Origin: Stutzerimonas stutzeri
GTDB taxonomy: Bacteria; Pseudomonadota; Gammaproteobacteria; Pseudomonadales; Pseudomonadaceae
Direction: 5' to 3'
Assembly (NCBI RefSeq): GCF_019090095.1
Contig: NZ_JAGQFP010000001.1
Span: forward strand, 1,488,001-1,552,000
DNA length: 64,000 nucleotides
Within the stretch, counting starts at the first letter, position 1. The number at the start of each line of letters is the position of its first letter. This document shows, piece by piece, positions 1 to 8,739 of the stretch. The notes under the pieces are model-generated. The model searched no databases, had not been told where the DNA came from, and was given only the letters and a program-made list of their open reading frames with translations. The position numbers and the translations under genes were made by a program.

Positions 1-82
1 CTACGGGCCGCTTGCAGGGCCAATGCGCCGAAGCGCCGCAGGACAGTCCGCATAGCCGATCGGCCCTGCCTCCGGTTGCCAT

Positions 83-820
83 TCAGGAAATATCGATCTG
101 ATAGCGGAACCCCTCGGCCGCCGCACGGGAGATTCGATACTCCAGCGCGGATCGATCGTAGCCCAGTGCCGTGCGCTCGATGATCACCATCGGAGCACCC
201 TCATCGATAGCGAGGGTTTTCGCCATGGTGGTGTCGGCAGCGCCAACGGTGAGGGTCTCCTTGGCCGAGGCGATGCACTGCCCGCACTGTTGCTCGTACA
301 ACGGATAGAGCAGCGGGCCGAACTGCTCGGAATCGAACGCCATCAGCGCGCCGAAGCGCGTGGCAGGCAGCCAGATTTCCTCATGAAACAGCGTGCGGCC
401 TTCGACCGTGCGCAAGCGCTCCATATGCACGACCTGCTCACCCTCGCCCAACCCGAGTGCCTTCGCTACCCGTTGCGACGGCTTTTGCAGCGTTTTGGAC
501 AGGATCCGGCTGGTTGGCAGTTCGCGCCCACCGCTGGCATCCACCTGGCGGAAAAAGCGCGCCAGCGAGGCATCGAAGTTGGGGCGCCGCACGAAAGTGC
601 CGCGACCCTGGCTGCGCAGTAGCAAGCCTTCGTTGACCAGCGTATCCACCGCCTTGCGCACCGTGCCAATGGCCACGCCATAGAGCTTGGTCAGCTCCGC
701 TTCGGTCGGAATGGGCGCACCGGGCGTCCACTCGCCGGCAGCAATCTTGGCCAACATCTCTTCCCGCAGGCGCTGATAGAGCGGCAAGCGCTCGTCGTAT
801 CCGAGTGTCGAGGCATTCAT
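83..820 (-). CDS. GntR family transcriptional regulator (HutC/UTRA type)
   Basis: A 245-residue DNA-binding regulator. Residues about 10-78 form the winged helix of the GntR family, with LYQRLREEMLAKIAAGEW, the recognition segment TEAELTKLYGVAIGTVRKAV and a wing ending GRGTFV. Residues about 100-240 match a UTRA ligand domain, the effector-binding fold of the HutC subfamily, with the ERLRTVEGRTLFHEEIWLP core. It is transcribed away from the amidohydrolase operon, and an AT-rich inverted repeat lies between them, so it is probably the local repressor that responds to the substrate or an intermediate of that pathway. The effector cannot be read from sequence. Family assignment is firm; target genes are inferred from position. 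Confidence 0.93.
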   Translation of the reverse strand: MNASTLGYDERLPLYQRLREEMLAKIAAGEWTPGAPIPTEAELTKLYGVAIGTVRKAVDTLVNEGLLLRSQGRGTFVRRPNFDASLARFFRQVDASGGRELPTSRILSKTLQKPSQRVAKALGLGEGEQVVHMERLRTVEGRTLFHEEIWLPATRFGALMAFDSEQFGPLLYPLYEQQCGQCIASAKETLTVGAADTTMAKTLAIDEGAPMVIIERTALGYDRSALEYRISRAAAEGFRYQIDIS

Positions 821-892
821 CGTTTCATCGATCCTGTTCTGGGCGTAATCACTTTACCACCGCCCCGCCGATTGACAGATATCCACCGCTGC

Positions 893-928
893 ATATATGG
901 TCATCTATTCATATATATGACTATATGT
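893..928. promoter_or_regulatory. AT-rich inverted repeat, candidate GntR operator
   Basis: In the divergent gap between the GntR gene and the amidohydrolase, arm 893-904 (ATATATGGTCAT) is an imperfect inverted repeat of arm 917-928 (ATGACTATATGT), with 10 of 12 positions pairing. A further related half (ATATGACC) begins near 939. The stretch is much more AT-rich than its surroundings. Position and symmetry suggest an operator for the neighbouring UTRA regulator. Confidence 0.5.
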
Positions 929-1030
929 CAGCACGAAGATATGACCGCAAGCGTCAGCTTGTGTTTCGCGACCTGATCTCAGCGAACGCAAGGACGTGCG
1001 TCACAACAACAATCGACCAGGGTTTAGCTT

Positions 1031-1864
1031 ATGACCGGCCTTAAACCGCTCACCCTCACCGGCGTCGACACGCACGCCCACATCTTCCGTCAGGACCTGC
1101 CGATGGCGGCGGATCGCCGTTACAGCCCGCACTACGACGCCCAGGTGGAGCAGTTCCTGGACCATCTCGATCGCAACGGGCTGTCGCACGGGGTATTGAT
1201 CCAGCCGAGCTTTCTGGGAACCGACAACCGGTTCATGCTCGATGCGCTCCGTCGGTATCCGCAGCGCCTGCGCGGCGTCGCGGTGGTCGATGCGGATATC
1301 AGCGAGACGCAACTGGACGAGCTGGCCGAGGCCGGTGTGGTGGGCGTTCGCCTGAATCTCATCGGCAAGCCCTTGACCGACTACCGAGGCCCTGTCTGGC
1401 AGGCCCTGTTCAAGCGGCTGGCGGTGCGCGGCTGGCAGGTCGAAATCCAGCGTGGCATCGAGGATCTGGCGCTGATCGTGCCGTCGATCCTGGAAAGTGG
1501 CGTTCAGCTGGTCATCGACCATTTCGGCCTGCCAACCGGTGGCATCGATGCCGAGAAGCCCAACCACAGAGCCTTCCTCGACGTGCTGGCAGACCCGCGC
1601 GTATGGCTCAAGCTGTCGGCGCCCTACCGCAGCCGGTCGAGTCTCGCCCATGCCTCGCAAGTCTTGGCGCAGGTACGCGAGGCCAGCGGCGGCATCGAGC
1701 GATTCCTCTGGGGTAGCGACTGGCCCAATACCCAGTTCGAAGATCAGACCGACTATGACCGACAGCTCGCCTTCATCGAGGCACTGCTGCCGGATGCGCG
1801 CGAGCGTGCCCAAGTGCTGATGAATAACCCGGCGAAGCTGTTCGGCTTCGACGTTTCCCGCTAA
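1031..1864 (+). CDS. amidohydrolase family protein (COG3618, lactonase-like)
   Basis: A 277-residue TIM-barrel metal hydrolase of the COG3618 branch, which includes 2-pyrone-4,6-dicarboxylate lactonase and related lactonases. The N-terminal metal motif is DTHAHIF (His-x-His), the mid-protein motif is IDHFGLP, and the C-terminal motif LWGSDWPNT carries the catalytic-type Asp. A Shine-Dalgarno-like AGGG lies upstream of the ATG. It is first in an operon with an SLC13-type permease and an HBM chemoreceptor, and divergent from a UTRA regulator. A role in opening a lactone or related organic acid taken up by the next gene is inferred; the substrate is not determinable from sequence. Confidence 0.88.
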   Translation: MTGLKPLTLTGVDTHAHIFRQDLPMAADRRYSPHYDAQVEQFLDHLDRNGLSHGVLIQPSFLGTDNRFMLDALRRYPQRLRGVAVVDADISETQLDELAEAGVVGVRLNLIGKPLTDYRGPVWQALFKRLAVRGWQVEIQRGIEDLALIVPSILESGVQLVIDHFGLPTGGIDAEKPNHRAFLDVLADPRVWLKLSAPYRSRSSLAHASQVLAQVREASGGIERFLWGSDWPNTQFEDQTDYDRQLAFIEALLPDARERAQVLMNNPAKLFGFDVSR

Positions 1865-1894
1865 ACGATCCATAACAACAATAGGACCTTCATC

Positions 1895-3196
1895 ATGATG
1901 AGCCTGCTCGTCGTCGCGGCAATCGTTGTCGCCGTCGCCCTCGGCTACAAGACCAAGATCAATATTGGTCTGTTCGCCATCGCCTTCGCCTACCTGATCG
2001 GCTGTTTCGGTATGGGCCTCAGCCCGTCCGAGGTCATCGGCATGTGGCCGTTGAAGATCTTCTTCATCATCTTCTCGGTCTGCCTGTTCTACAGCTTCGC
2101 CACGGTCAACGGCACGCTGGAGAAGCTGGCCGAGCACCTGATCTATCACTGCCGATCGGTGCCGCAGCTCTTGCCGTTCGCCGTCTTCTTCACCGCCACC
2201 GTCATCTCGGCAATGGGCGCCGGTTACTACACGGTGCTGGCGTTCATGGCGCCGATCACCCTGCTGCTGTGCGAGCGCACTGGCATGAGCCTGATCGCCG
2301 GCGGGATGGCGGTGAACTACGGCGCCTTGAGCGGGGCCAACTTCGTCTCCAGCCAGAGCGGCATCATCTTCCGCGGCTTGATGGTCAATGCCGGCATTCC
2401 GGAGAACGATGCCTTCATCAATGCCGCAGGCATCTTCGCCAGTACGCTGGTGATCCCGCTGCTGGTGATCTCGGTGCTGGTGTTCCTGACCGGACATGGC
2501 AAGGCGATGAAGGCATCGACCTATGTGGCGACCGAGCCGACACCGCTGAACCGCGAGCAGAAGATGACCCTGTGGCTGACATTGACCATGATGGCCATCG
2601 TGCTGGCGGCGCCGATCGCGCATATCGTCCTGCCCGACAACGCAACCGTCAGCTTCATCAATTCGAAGATGGATATCGGCCTGATCGCCAGCCTGTTTTC
2701 GGTCGTCGCCCTGCTGCTGAAGCTGGGCGACGAGCGCAAGGCCATGGCGTCGGTGCCCTGGGCCACGCTGATCATGATCTGCGGCGTGGGCATGCTGATT
2801 TCGGTCGCCATCAAGGCCGGCACCATCGACCTGTTGGCATCCTGGATGGGCACCAGCATCCCGCCGATCATGGTGCCAATCGTTTTCGGCATCGTCGCGG
2901 CGTTCATGTCGCTGTTCTCCAGCACGCTCGGCGTCGTCACGCCGGCGCTGTTCCCGATGGTGCCGCCGATTGCTTCGGCACTGGGACTCGACCCGATGAT
3001 CCTGTTCATCGCCATCGTCGTCGGTGCGCAAGCCACCTCGATCTCGCCGTTCTCTTCCGGTGGCAGCCTGATCCTGGGCTCCTGCCCCACGGAACAGAGC
3101 CGCACCTCGCTGTTCCCGCAGCTGCTGTTCCGCGCCGCGCCCCTGGGCTTTGTCGCGGCGCTGATCTTCAACGCACTGCTGACCTTCGTCTACTGA
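1895..3196 (+). CDS. SLC13 family permease (MatC-type dicarboxylate carrier)
   Basis: A 433-residue polytopic inner-membrane protein with about 11-12 hydrophobic segments. The first 150 residues resemble the MatC N-terminal domain of dicarboxylate/malonate carriers. The paired motifs GAGYYTVLAFMAPIT (first half) and SPFSSGGSLILGSCP (second half) resemble the substrate-binding hairpins of ion-transporter superfamily carriers. The start lies 30 bp after the amidohydrolase stop, so the two are very likely cotranscribed. Probable role: cation-coupled uptake of a di- or tricarboxylate used by the upstream hydrolase. Family confidence is high; the substrate is an inference. Confidence 0.88.
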   Translation: MMSLLVVAAIVVAVALGYKTKINIGLFAIAFAYLIGCFGMGLSPSEVIGMWPLKIFFIIFSVCLFYSFATVNGTLEKLAEHLIYHCRSVPQLLPFAVFFTATVISAMGAGYYTVLAFMAPITLLLCERTGMSLIAGGMAVNYGALSGANFVSSQSGIIFRGLMVNAGIPENDAFINAAGIFASTLVIPLLVISVLVFLTGHGKAMKASTYVATEPTPLNREQKMTLWLTLTMMAIVLAAPIAHIVLPDNATVSFINSKMDIGLIASLFSVVALLLKLGDERKAMASVPWATLIMICGVGMLISVAIKAGTIDLLASWMGTSIPPIMVPIVFGIVAAFMSLFSSTLGVVTPALFPMVPPIASALGLDPMILFIAIVVGAQATSISPFSSGGSLILGSCPTEQSRTSLFPQLLFRAAPLGFVAALIFNALLTFVY

Positions 3197-3307
3197 CCCC
3201 GCGCGATAGTCCGGCGCCTGGCGCCGGGCCACACCCTGCCCTTTTCGCACGGGGCAACGCCAAGAGGATCGGCACCGGAACCCACTTATGGACAGGAGGA
3301 AACATTA

Positions 3308-5230
3308 ATGAAGAACTGGTTCGCCGATATCAGCATGACCCGGAAGCTGGCGATCGGCTTCGGCTCGGTGCTTCTGCTCACCGCTGCGTTGGCCGTCTAT
3401 GGCTGGCTCAGCCTGGGCAGCGTGACGCACCGCGGCGCCTTGATGGGGCAGATCGCCTCGTTGAATGAATCGCTGGGCGAACTGAGAATCGCGCGCCTGC
3501 AATACATGCTGGACAACGGCGAGGAGAAGTCGGCCGAGGCCGTGAACGACGCGCTGGACCGATTTGCAGCGCGGCTCGAAGCGATCTCGCCAAACTTCTC
3601 CGGCCCCGAGAATGTGGCGCACCTGCGCCAACAAGGCGAGCAGATCCAAGGCTATCGCGCCTCGCTGAAGAAGATGCGCGACGCCTATGCAGCCGGCAAT
3701 GCCGCCCGAGCGGACATGGGCAAGTACGCCGCGCTCGCCAGTGAGCCCATCGACGCCATGGGCAAGACGGTGGAGCGGATGCCGGCCGACGCCGAAAACC
3801 GCTACGCGGGGCTAAAGGCGATCTCCGAGCTGCGCATGGACTGGCAGCTGGTGCGCTACCAGATGCGTGGCTACAACACGACACCCACCCAAGCGGTCGC
3901 CGCCAAGGTCGAGCAGCAAATTGCCCAGGCCCGACAATCGGCTGCGCAGCTCAAAGCCGTGCTCGGCGAGCGCTTTTCCGCGCAGGTGGCCATTACCGAG
4001 CAGGCGCTCGACGGATATCTCGTCGCCCTCAAAGCGGTCGTCGCTCAAACCGAAGCGATCGCCACGGCACGCCAGGAAATGGCGAGCCAGACGGACGAGA
4101 TCAACCGGCTCAGCATGCTCCTGACCCAGTTCCAGAGCGCCAGCCTGGATCAGGAGACCACCCAGGCTCGGACGACTCAAGTCACGGTTGCGGCGCTCGC
4201 GCTGCTCATCGGTCTGCTGGCTGCCTGGCTGATCATCCGGCAAATCACCCAGCCTCTGGCAGAGACGCTTGCGGTCGTCCGGAATATCGCCGCAGGCGAT
4301 TTGACCGACCAACGCCGCATCGAGCGCAAGGATGAAATGGGCGCGCTGCAGCAGGGCGTAATGGGCATGGCGGCGACCTTGCGTGAGCTCATCAGCGGTA
4401 TCCGCGACAGCGTTACCCAGATGGCCAGTGCCGCCGAACAGCTGTCGGCTATCACCGAGCAGACCAGCGTCGGCATGAACGGTCAGAAGATCGAGACCGA
4501 TCAGGTCGCAACGGCGATGCACGAAATGTCCGCCACGGTGCAGGAAGTCGCGCGCAATGCCGAGGAAGCGTCGCAAGCGGCCAGTGACGCGGATCGCGAA
4601 GCACGTTCGGGCGACGCGGTGGTGGCCGAGGCGGTCGCCCAGATCGAACGCTTGTCCCAGGAAATGCTGCGCTCCACCGAAGCCATGGCCAAGCTGGAGT
4701 CGGAAAGCAACCGAATCGGCAGCGTCATGGACGTGATCAAGACGGTGGCCGAGCAAACCAACCTGCTCGCGCTCAATGCGGCGATCGAGGCCGCCCGTGC
4801 CGGTGAGGCGGGACGTGGCTTCGCGGTGGTGGCCGACGAGGTTCGCGGCCTGGCTCAACGCACGCAGAAATCGACCGAAGAAATCGAGCAGTTGGTGGCC
4901 GGTCTGCAACAGGGCACGCAACAGGTGGCCGTCGCGATGCAGAACAGCCACAACCTGACCGAAAGCAGCGTCGAGCTCACGCGCAAGGCCGGACTGGCGC
5001 TCAACGACATCACCGCCAAGGTCTCGAACATCCAGGCAATGAACCAGCAGATCGCCGCCGCTGCCGAGGAGCAAGGCGCCGTCGCCGACGAGATCAGTCG
5101 CAGCGTGATCAATGTGCGCGACATTTCCGAGCAGACCGCTACGGCCAGTGACGAGACCGCAGCATCGAGTGTCGAACTGGCTCGCCTTGGCAATGAGTTG
5201 CAGGCGATGGTCAGCCGCTTCCGCGTATAA
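3308..5230 (+). CDS. methyl-accepting chemotaxis protein with HBM-type sensor domain
   Basis: A 640-residue transmembrane chemoreceptor. TM1 is at about residues 13-33, followed by a roughly 255-residue periplasmic all-helical region whose length and helical pattern fit the helical bimodular (HBM) domain known from P. putida McpS. TM2 is at about 294-312, then HAMP and a long cytoplasmic signalling coiled coil whose tip contains [20 protein letters not shown] near residue 482. A good ribosome site (AGGAGG-like, GGAGGAAACATTA) precedes the ATG. It is on the strand of the permease, 111 bp downstream. McpS-type HBM receptors sense TCA-cycle acids, which fits a dicarboxylate carrier next door; the ligand here is inferred. 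Confidence 0.93.
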   Translation: MKNWFADISMTRKLAIGFGSVLLLTAALAVYGWLSLGSVTHRGALMGQIASLNESLGELRIARLQYMLDNGEEKSAEAVNDALDRFAARLEAISPNFSGPENVAHLRQQGEQIQGYRASLKKMRDAYAAGNAARADMGKYAALASEPIDAMGKTVERMPADAENRYAGLKAISELRMDWQLVRYQMRGYNTTPTQAVAAKVEQQIAQARQSAAQLKAVLGERFSAQVAITEQALDGYLVALKAVVAQTEAIATARQEMASQTDEINRLSMLLTQFQSASLDQETTQARTTQVTVAALALLIGLLAAWLIIRQITQPLAETLAVVRNIAAGDLTDQRRIERKDEMGALQQGVMGMAATLRELISGIRDSVTQMASAAEQLSAITEQTSVGMNGQKIETDQVATAMHEMSATVQEVARNAEEASQAASDADREARSGDAVVAEAVAQIERLSQEMLRSTEAMAKLESESNRIGSVMDVIKTVAEQTNLLALNAAIEAARAGEAGRGFAVVADEVRGLAQRTQKSTEEIEQLVAGLQQGTQQVAVAMQNSHNLTESSVELTRKAGLALNDITAKVSNIQAMNQQIAAAAEEQGAVADEISRSVINVRDISEQTATASDETAASSVELARLGNELQAMVSRFRV

Positions 5231-5415
5231 GGCGACGCCTGTCGCTCACCAGAGCGAATCAATGCAGCCAATCGAAGCCTTGGATACTCACTGCGCCCTG
5301 CGAGGTTAGCGGCCCCGCATAGCGCAGATGAGCATCCAGGTGTCGACCCCAGACAATTGACCCACGTAACGCCGCTCTATGGTGGGCGACCTTTTCCGTC
5401 TCACCAGGAGCGCCC

Positions 5416-5763
5416 ATGGCCAACCCACCGATCACCGTATTGCGCGATACCCAGCCCATGCCTGTCGTCGATGCCTGCAAATGGGAGCGAATCGAAGGAG
5501 AGCCGCACACCGTCAACCTCAATGCCTACACCTCGGATGACGGCAGCAAGATCATGGGGACCTGGATCTGCACGCCCGGCAAATGGCGCGTCGAGTACGT
5601 CAAATGGGAGTACTGCCATTTTCAGGAAGGCTACTGCATCATCACGCCGGACGGCATGGAGCCCATCCACCTCAAGGCCGGCGATATCTTCGTGGTCGAG
5701 CCTGGCATGAAGGGCACCTGGGAAGTCGTCGAGACCGTCCGCAAGTACTTCGTCTTCGCCTGA
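5416..5763 (+). CDS. cupin domain-containing protein (DUF861/cupin_3)
   Basis: A 115-residue single-domain cupin. The sequence KIMGTWICTPGKWRVEYVKW followed by FQEGYCIITPDG and LKAGDIFVVEPGMKGTWEV matches the DUF861 (ureidoglycine aminohydrolase-type) cupin fold, with the usual two-motif barrel. Similar short proteins are typically uncharacterised. It follows the chemoreceptor on the same strand with a 185-bp gap and has a GGAGCGCCC ribosome site before the ATG. It could belong to the upstream organic-acid module or be independent; sequence does not decide. Confidence 0.85.
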   Translation: MANPPITVLRDTQPMPVVDACKWERIEGEPHTVNLNAYTSDDGSKIMGTWICTPGKWRVEYVKWEYCHFQEGYCIITPDGMEPIHLKAGDIFVVEPGMKGTWEVVETVRKYFVFA

Positions 5764-5777
5764 TCGGCACCAGACAA

Positions 5778-5804
5778 GCGTTCCCATGCCTGGCGTGGGA
5801 ACGC
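5778..5804. repeat. REP-like hairpin (GTTCCCA...TGGGAAC)
   Basis: GCGTTCCCA pairs with TGGGAACGC around a 9-nt loop. The sequence resembles the short palindromes common between Pseudomonas genes. It lies between the convergent cupin and flavoprotein genes and could act as a bidirectional terminator, although no T-tract follows. Confidence 0.55.
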
Positions 5805-5894
5805 CTCCGGCTCCTGCTCTTACCCCGCTGGCCTGCTGAAAGCGACTCGCGCTTCTGCCGAACGTCCACAGCGCTACCCCGGCAGTGTCCCCCC

Positions 5895-6785
5895 TCAGAG
5901 CCCGAACATCAGCGCCCGATGCGCACCGGCACCCGCCATAGCGCCATCGCCTACCGCCAAGGGCACCGACCCCGCTGCTCGTGCCGCGTCGCCGCAGGCA
6001 AATACACCAGGGACTGACGTGGCCTTGGTGAAGTCGGTCTTGATGAAAGGACCGAGCGGGCCCTCTTCCATGGCACAACCCAGTTGCCCGACCAGTGCCG
6101 AGACGCGCATACGCGGCGCGAGGAAGAGGCCATCGAATGACAACTGGCGGCCATCGGCCAACTCCACGTTCATCGGTTCCCCCTCTTTCAGGCGGAGGAC
6201 CTGGGTGCGCTCCAGCGCAACACCTCGCGCGTCGAGCTGGGCCAGTTCCTCAGCGGAGGGCTCGAACACATCGTTGAGCAGCAACGTCGTGCGGCCCCAA
6301 TCCGGCAGCATCAGCGCCTGATGCATCGACAGCGCAGAGGTCGCCAGTACGCCGATCCGCCCCTGGTTGAGTTCGTAGCCGTGGCAATACGGACAATGGA
6401 AAACCTGTTTGCCCCACCGCTCGGCCAGCCCCGGAAGCGCGGGGAGCTCATCGACGACGCCGTTGGCCAGAATCAACAGGCGTGCTCGATGCTGATTCCC
6501 GCGGCCATCGGTGACGCAGAAGCCCTCGCCGTCGCGCTCGGCCCGCAGTGCCTCGGCATACAGCCAGTCGACGGTTTCATAGTCCATCAGTTGGGCACGG
6601 CCTTCGGCGGCAATGTCATCCGGGGAGGCGCCATCCTGGGTCAGAAAACCATGGGATGTCGCAGCGAAACGGTTGCGCCGCAGGCCCGCATCGATCACCA
6701 GCACCCGCCGGCGGGCCCGTGCCAAGGGTAGCCCTGCCGATAATCCCGCATAGCTCCCACCGATAATGATCACGTCGTAGAACAT
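5895..6785 (-). CDS. NAD(P)/FAD-dependent oxidoreductase (thioredoxin-reductase-like)
   Basis: A 296-residue flavoprotein. The FAD Rossmann motif IIIGGSYAGLSAG is at residues 6-18, a redox-type CPYC pair lies at Cys131 and Cys134 (HCPYCHGYE), and the C-terminal FAD motif GVFACGDAAR is present. Length and order fit the low-molecular-weight thioredoxin reductase-like family, but the disulfide is CPYC rather than the CATC of TrxB, so it is probably a paralogue with a different partner. It follows an Rrf2 regulator on the same strand with a 96-bp gap containing an AT-rich promoter-like stretch (around 6800-6840). A redox-responsive pairing is likely. Confidence 0.9.
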   Translation of the reverse strand: MFYDVIIIGGSYAGLSAGLPLARARRRVLVIDAGLRRNRFAATSHGFLTQDGASPDDIAAEGRAQLMDYETVDWLYAEALRAERDGEGFCVTDGRGNQHRARLLILANGVVDELPALPGLAERWGKQVFHCPYCHGYELNQGRIGVLATSALSMHQALMLPDWGRTTLLLNDVFEPSAEELAQLDARGVALERTQVLRLKEGEPMNVELADGRQLSFDGLFLAPRMRVSALVGQLGCAMEEGPLGPFIKTDFTKATSVPGVFACGDAARAAGSVPLAVGDGAMAGAGAHRALMFGL

Positions 6786-6881
6786 AGCGCTCGCCTCTTC
6801 GATTATTTATGTATCTTTTAAAGTTACACTAATAATCGAACGAAAAGAAACTGTCTTTCAGTGATGCTTCAGACGAGGTGA

Positions 6882-7340
6882 TCAGTGGGGCTTATGCGTG
6901 GCGGGCATCGCCTGGCAGGTGCTGTACAGCGTGTTGAATTCGTTCGACAGGTTGGCCAGGGTCAGCGAACCCAGCCGTTGCAGCAGCAGGGTTTCAGCCT
7001 GTTGCAAGGCGTCTTCGAGCGCCGAGTTGACCACCCGCTCGACCAGGCAATCAGGGTTGTCGCGGTCCGCGCCGATGGCAAAGATGCGCGGACCGCCGAC
7101 GGCATGATAGATGTCCAGCAGCGTGACCTGCTGCAGATCGACCGAAAGGCTCCAGCCACCGTTGTAGCCCTTATCGGCGCGCACATAGCCGGCTTGCCTC
7201 AGGCCCGTCATGGTGCGCCGGACGACCGCCGCGTTGGTCCCGAGCATCTGCGCGATCTGCTCGGAGGTGACCGGGCGCTCGTCACGCGCCATGTGCAGCA
7301 GGACGTGAAGCATGCGGGAAAGGCGGCTATCGGTTCTCAT
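6882..7340 (-). CDS. Rrf2 family transcriptional regulator
   Basis: I choose the ATG at 7340, giving 152 residues beginning MRTDSRLSRMLHVLLHMAR; the longer reading frame to 7403 adds residues untypical of the family. The N-terminal winged helix contains TSEQIAQMLGTNAAVVRRTM and GYVRADKGYNGGWSL, classic Rrf2 signatures. The three-cysteine iron-sulfur motif of IscR/NsrR is absent: I see one Cys in the middle (NPDCLVERVV) and one near the C terminus, as in the YwnA-like branch. It sits immediately upstream of a CPYC flavoprotein on the same strand, suggesting local control in response to oxidants or electrophiles. The signal is inferred. Confidence 0.9.
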   Translation of the reverse strand: MRTDSRLSRMLHVLLHMARDERPVTSEQIAQMLGTNAAVVRRTMTGLRQAGYVRADKGYNGGWSLSVDLQQVTLLDIYHAVGGPRIFAIGADRDNPDCLVERVVNSALEDALQQAETLLLQRLGSLTLANLSNEFNTLYSTCQAMPATHKPH

Positions 7341-7422
7341 GGCGGGCTTCGATCGGTGGCAAGGTCGGCTCGCACCATACCTCGCAACCGCTGCGAAGGC
7401 CACGCAGTAGGTGGTCGACGCC

Positions 7423-7581
7423 AGGCTCTGTACGAAAAGTCGTCGAGCGAAGGTCAGGCAAGGCGAAAACGCTCGAAGAAGCGCAGTTTACGCAGTGTAA
7501 ATGAGCATTCTGACCGGGCTGGCGTACCAGAGCGATTTCAACGCAGCATCACCGAGCGCACGCACTTTTCGTACAAAGCCT
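7423..7581. mobile_element. MITE-like element with 18-bp terminal inverted repeats
   Basis: The left end AGGCTCTGTACGAAAAGT (7423-7440) and the right end ACTTTTCGTACAAAGCCT (7564-7581) are inverted repeats matching at 17 of 18 positions. They enclose about 120 bp with no credible coding sequence. This is the structure of a non-autonomous transposable element. A target duplication is not clear, and I cannot name the parent insertion sequence. The right end overlaps the stop codon of the DJ-1/PfpI gene. Confidence 0.75.
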
Positions 7582-8182
7582 ATGGCAGATAAGGTTGGAT
7601 GTTACTCAACGCCCGCTCTACGTAATCCGACTTTTCCCCTACGGGTGCGACGTAATGCAACGCCTCGGCTGCAGCATCGGGCCCTACCAGTCGCGCCAGA
7701 GTCCATGCCGCGAGGTAGACGGAAGCCAGGCAGCCACCGGCTGTCGCCAGATTGCCGCGGGCGAAGAAGGGTTGCTCGAGCACCTCGATGCCGGCTTCCT
7801 GTATCCAAGGCTTGGTGGTGAGGTCGGTGCAGCCGGGCACGCCGTTGAGTAAACCCAGCTTCGCCAGGATCAATGTGCCGGAGCACTGGGCACCAATCAG
7901 CTGCCGCTCGGTATCGAGCCGGGCCAGCACCTGCATCACGGCCGTATCCTCGGCAATCTCGCGGGTCTTGATGCCACTGCCGACCAGCACCGCATCGAAT
8001 GACTCGATCTCATCCAGAGCAGCTTGGCGATGCAGCCGCACCCCATTCATCGACGTCACCGTTTCACTCGGTGACGCCAGGGAGACGCGCCATCCCGGCT
8101 GCCTGACACGATTCAGAATGCCCAGGGCAATGAGCGAATCCAGTTCGTTGAAGCCGTCGAAGGTCAGAATGGCGATATGCAT
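7580..8182 (-). CDS. DJ-1/PfpI family protein
   Basis: A 200-residue protein with the flavodoxin-like glutamine-amidotransferase fold: it opens MHIAILTFDGFNELDSLIAL, and the nucleophile elbow is GAQCSGTLILAK with Cys100. The family includes chaperones, isocyanide hydratases and AraC-linked sensors; the activity here is unknown. The stop codon TAG is formed at the edge of a MITE-like element: the last T and A are flanking DNA and the G belongs to the terminal repeat, so the C terminus may have been altered by insertion. It lies upstream of no obvious operon partner. Confidence 0.88.
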   Translation of the reverse strand: MHIAILTFDGFNELDSLIALGILNRVRQPGWRVSLASPSETVTSMNGVRLHRQAALDEIESFDAVLVGSGIKTREIAEDTAVMQVLARLDTERQLIGAQCSGTLILAKLGLLNGVPGCTDLTTKPWIQEAGIEVLEQPFFARGNLATAGGCLASVYLAAWTLARLVGPDAAAEALHYVAPVGEKSDYVERALSNIQPYLP

Positions 8183-8310
8183 GGCGAGGCTCGGCGCTGA
8201 GTGTTCGGCTCATTCTCAGCGCGACGCGGATCGGCGAGCAGGCACAGTTGCCCGTCGCGATACCGGTACAGGCCCACAACGATACAGCCTCGATCGGCGG
8301 GTCTGGCCGT

Positions 8311-8439
8311 TCAGGACTGTTTGGCCAGCACTAGCACGAACCCCACCACGATCCCGGCCAGCGCGATCATCCAGCCAATCCGGTGCGCACGGTTCTTTTC
8401 AGCTTGGCGAACGGGATCTACGGGTTTCTTTTTTCTCAC
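8311..8439 (-). CDS. small single-pass membrane protein, 42 residues
   Basis: A GTG-started frame of 42 codons not captured by standard length cut-offs. The product has a basic N terminus (RKKKPVDPVRQAEKNRAHR) followed by a 20-residue hydrophobic helix (IGWMIALAGIVVGFVLVLA) and a short KQS tail. A GAGAGG ribosome site lies about 9 bases before the start. The clean topology (positive inside, one helix) supports a real small inner-membrane protein. No function is recognised. Confidence 0.62.
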   Translation of the reverse strand: MRKKKPVDPVRQAEKNRAHRIGWMIALAGIVVGFVLVLAKQS

Positions 8440-8586
8440 GGTTTCACTGCCTCTCGCTGAATAGGGCGCGCTCCAGGAGCAAACCGCCCCAAACGCAACG
8501 CGCGCCTTTGTAGGGCGTGAGCGCGGGATTGTCCAGCGAGCCGCCTGTCCTTTACCGTGAAATACGCCTGGGCTGCTACCGCGAAA

Positions 8587-8739
8587 CTACCCCAGCGGGC
8601 TTTCTCCTGGATTCGGTTCATTACCGGGATCACCGCCCGCGTCCGGCTCGGCCGAATCACCCGGCTCGGGCGCATCGCCGTACTCATCGTAATCCGCAGG
8701 TGTCAGGCCATCCTTGAGTGGGTCTTTCGGATCGGTCAT
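8587..8739 (-). CDS. small acidic hypothetical protein, 50 residues
   Basis: A 50-codon frame starting ATG at 8739 and ending TAG at 8587. It is preceded by GAGGAG with 7 bases to the start, an excellent ribosome site. The product begins MTDPKDPLKDGLTPADYDEY and continues as a Pro/Gly/Asp/Glu-rich low-complexity tail, so it is probably disordered. No family recognised. It lies 148 bp upstream of the 42-residue membrane protein on the same strand. Confidence 0.6.
   Translation of the reverse strand: MTDPKDPLKDGLTPADYDEYGDAPEPGDSAEPDAGGDPGNEPNPGESPLG

Noticed and set aside
1..82. Possible minus-strand gene beginning before 53 or 82
   Set aside because: The frame MRTVLRRFGALALQAAR from 53 looks signal-like but has no ribosome site and is cut by the window edge.
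1001..3250. 749-residue minus-strand frame
   Set aside because: It is the antisense shadow of the amidohydrolase and permease; composition is Asp/Arg/Gln-rich with no fold signature.
7423..7581. Rho-independent terminator of the DJ-1 gene
   Set aside because: The inverted repeat ends are 120 bp apart, too far for a terminator hairpin; the MITE explanation fits better.
8164..8277. 37-residue GTG frame overlapping the DJ-1 start
   Set aside because: Some protein-like composition (YRYRDGQLCLLADPRR) but overlaps the next start and has only a weak, distant GAGG.
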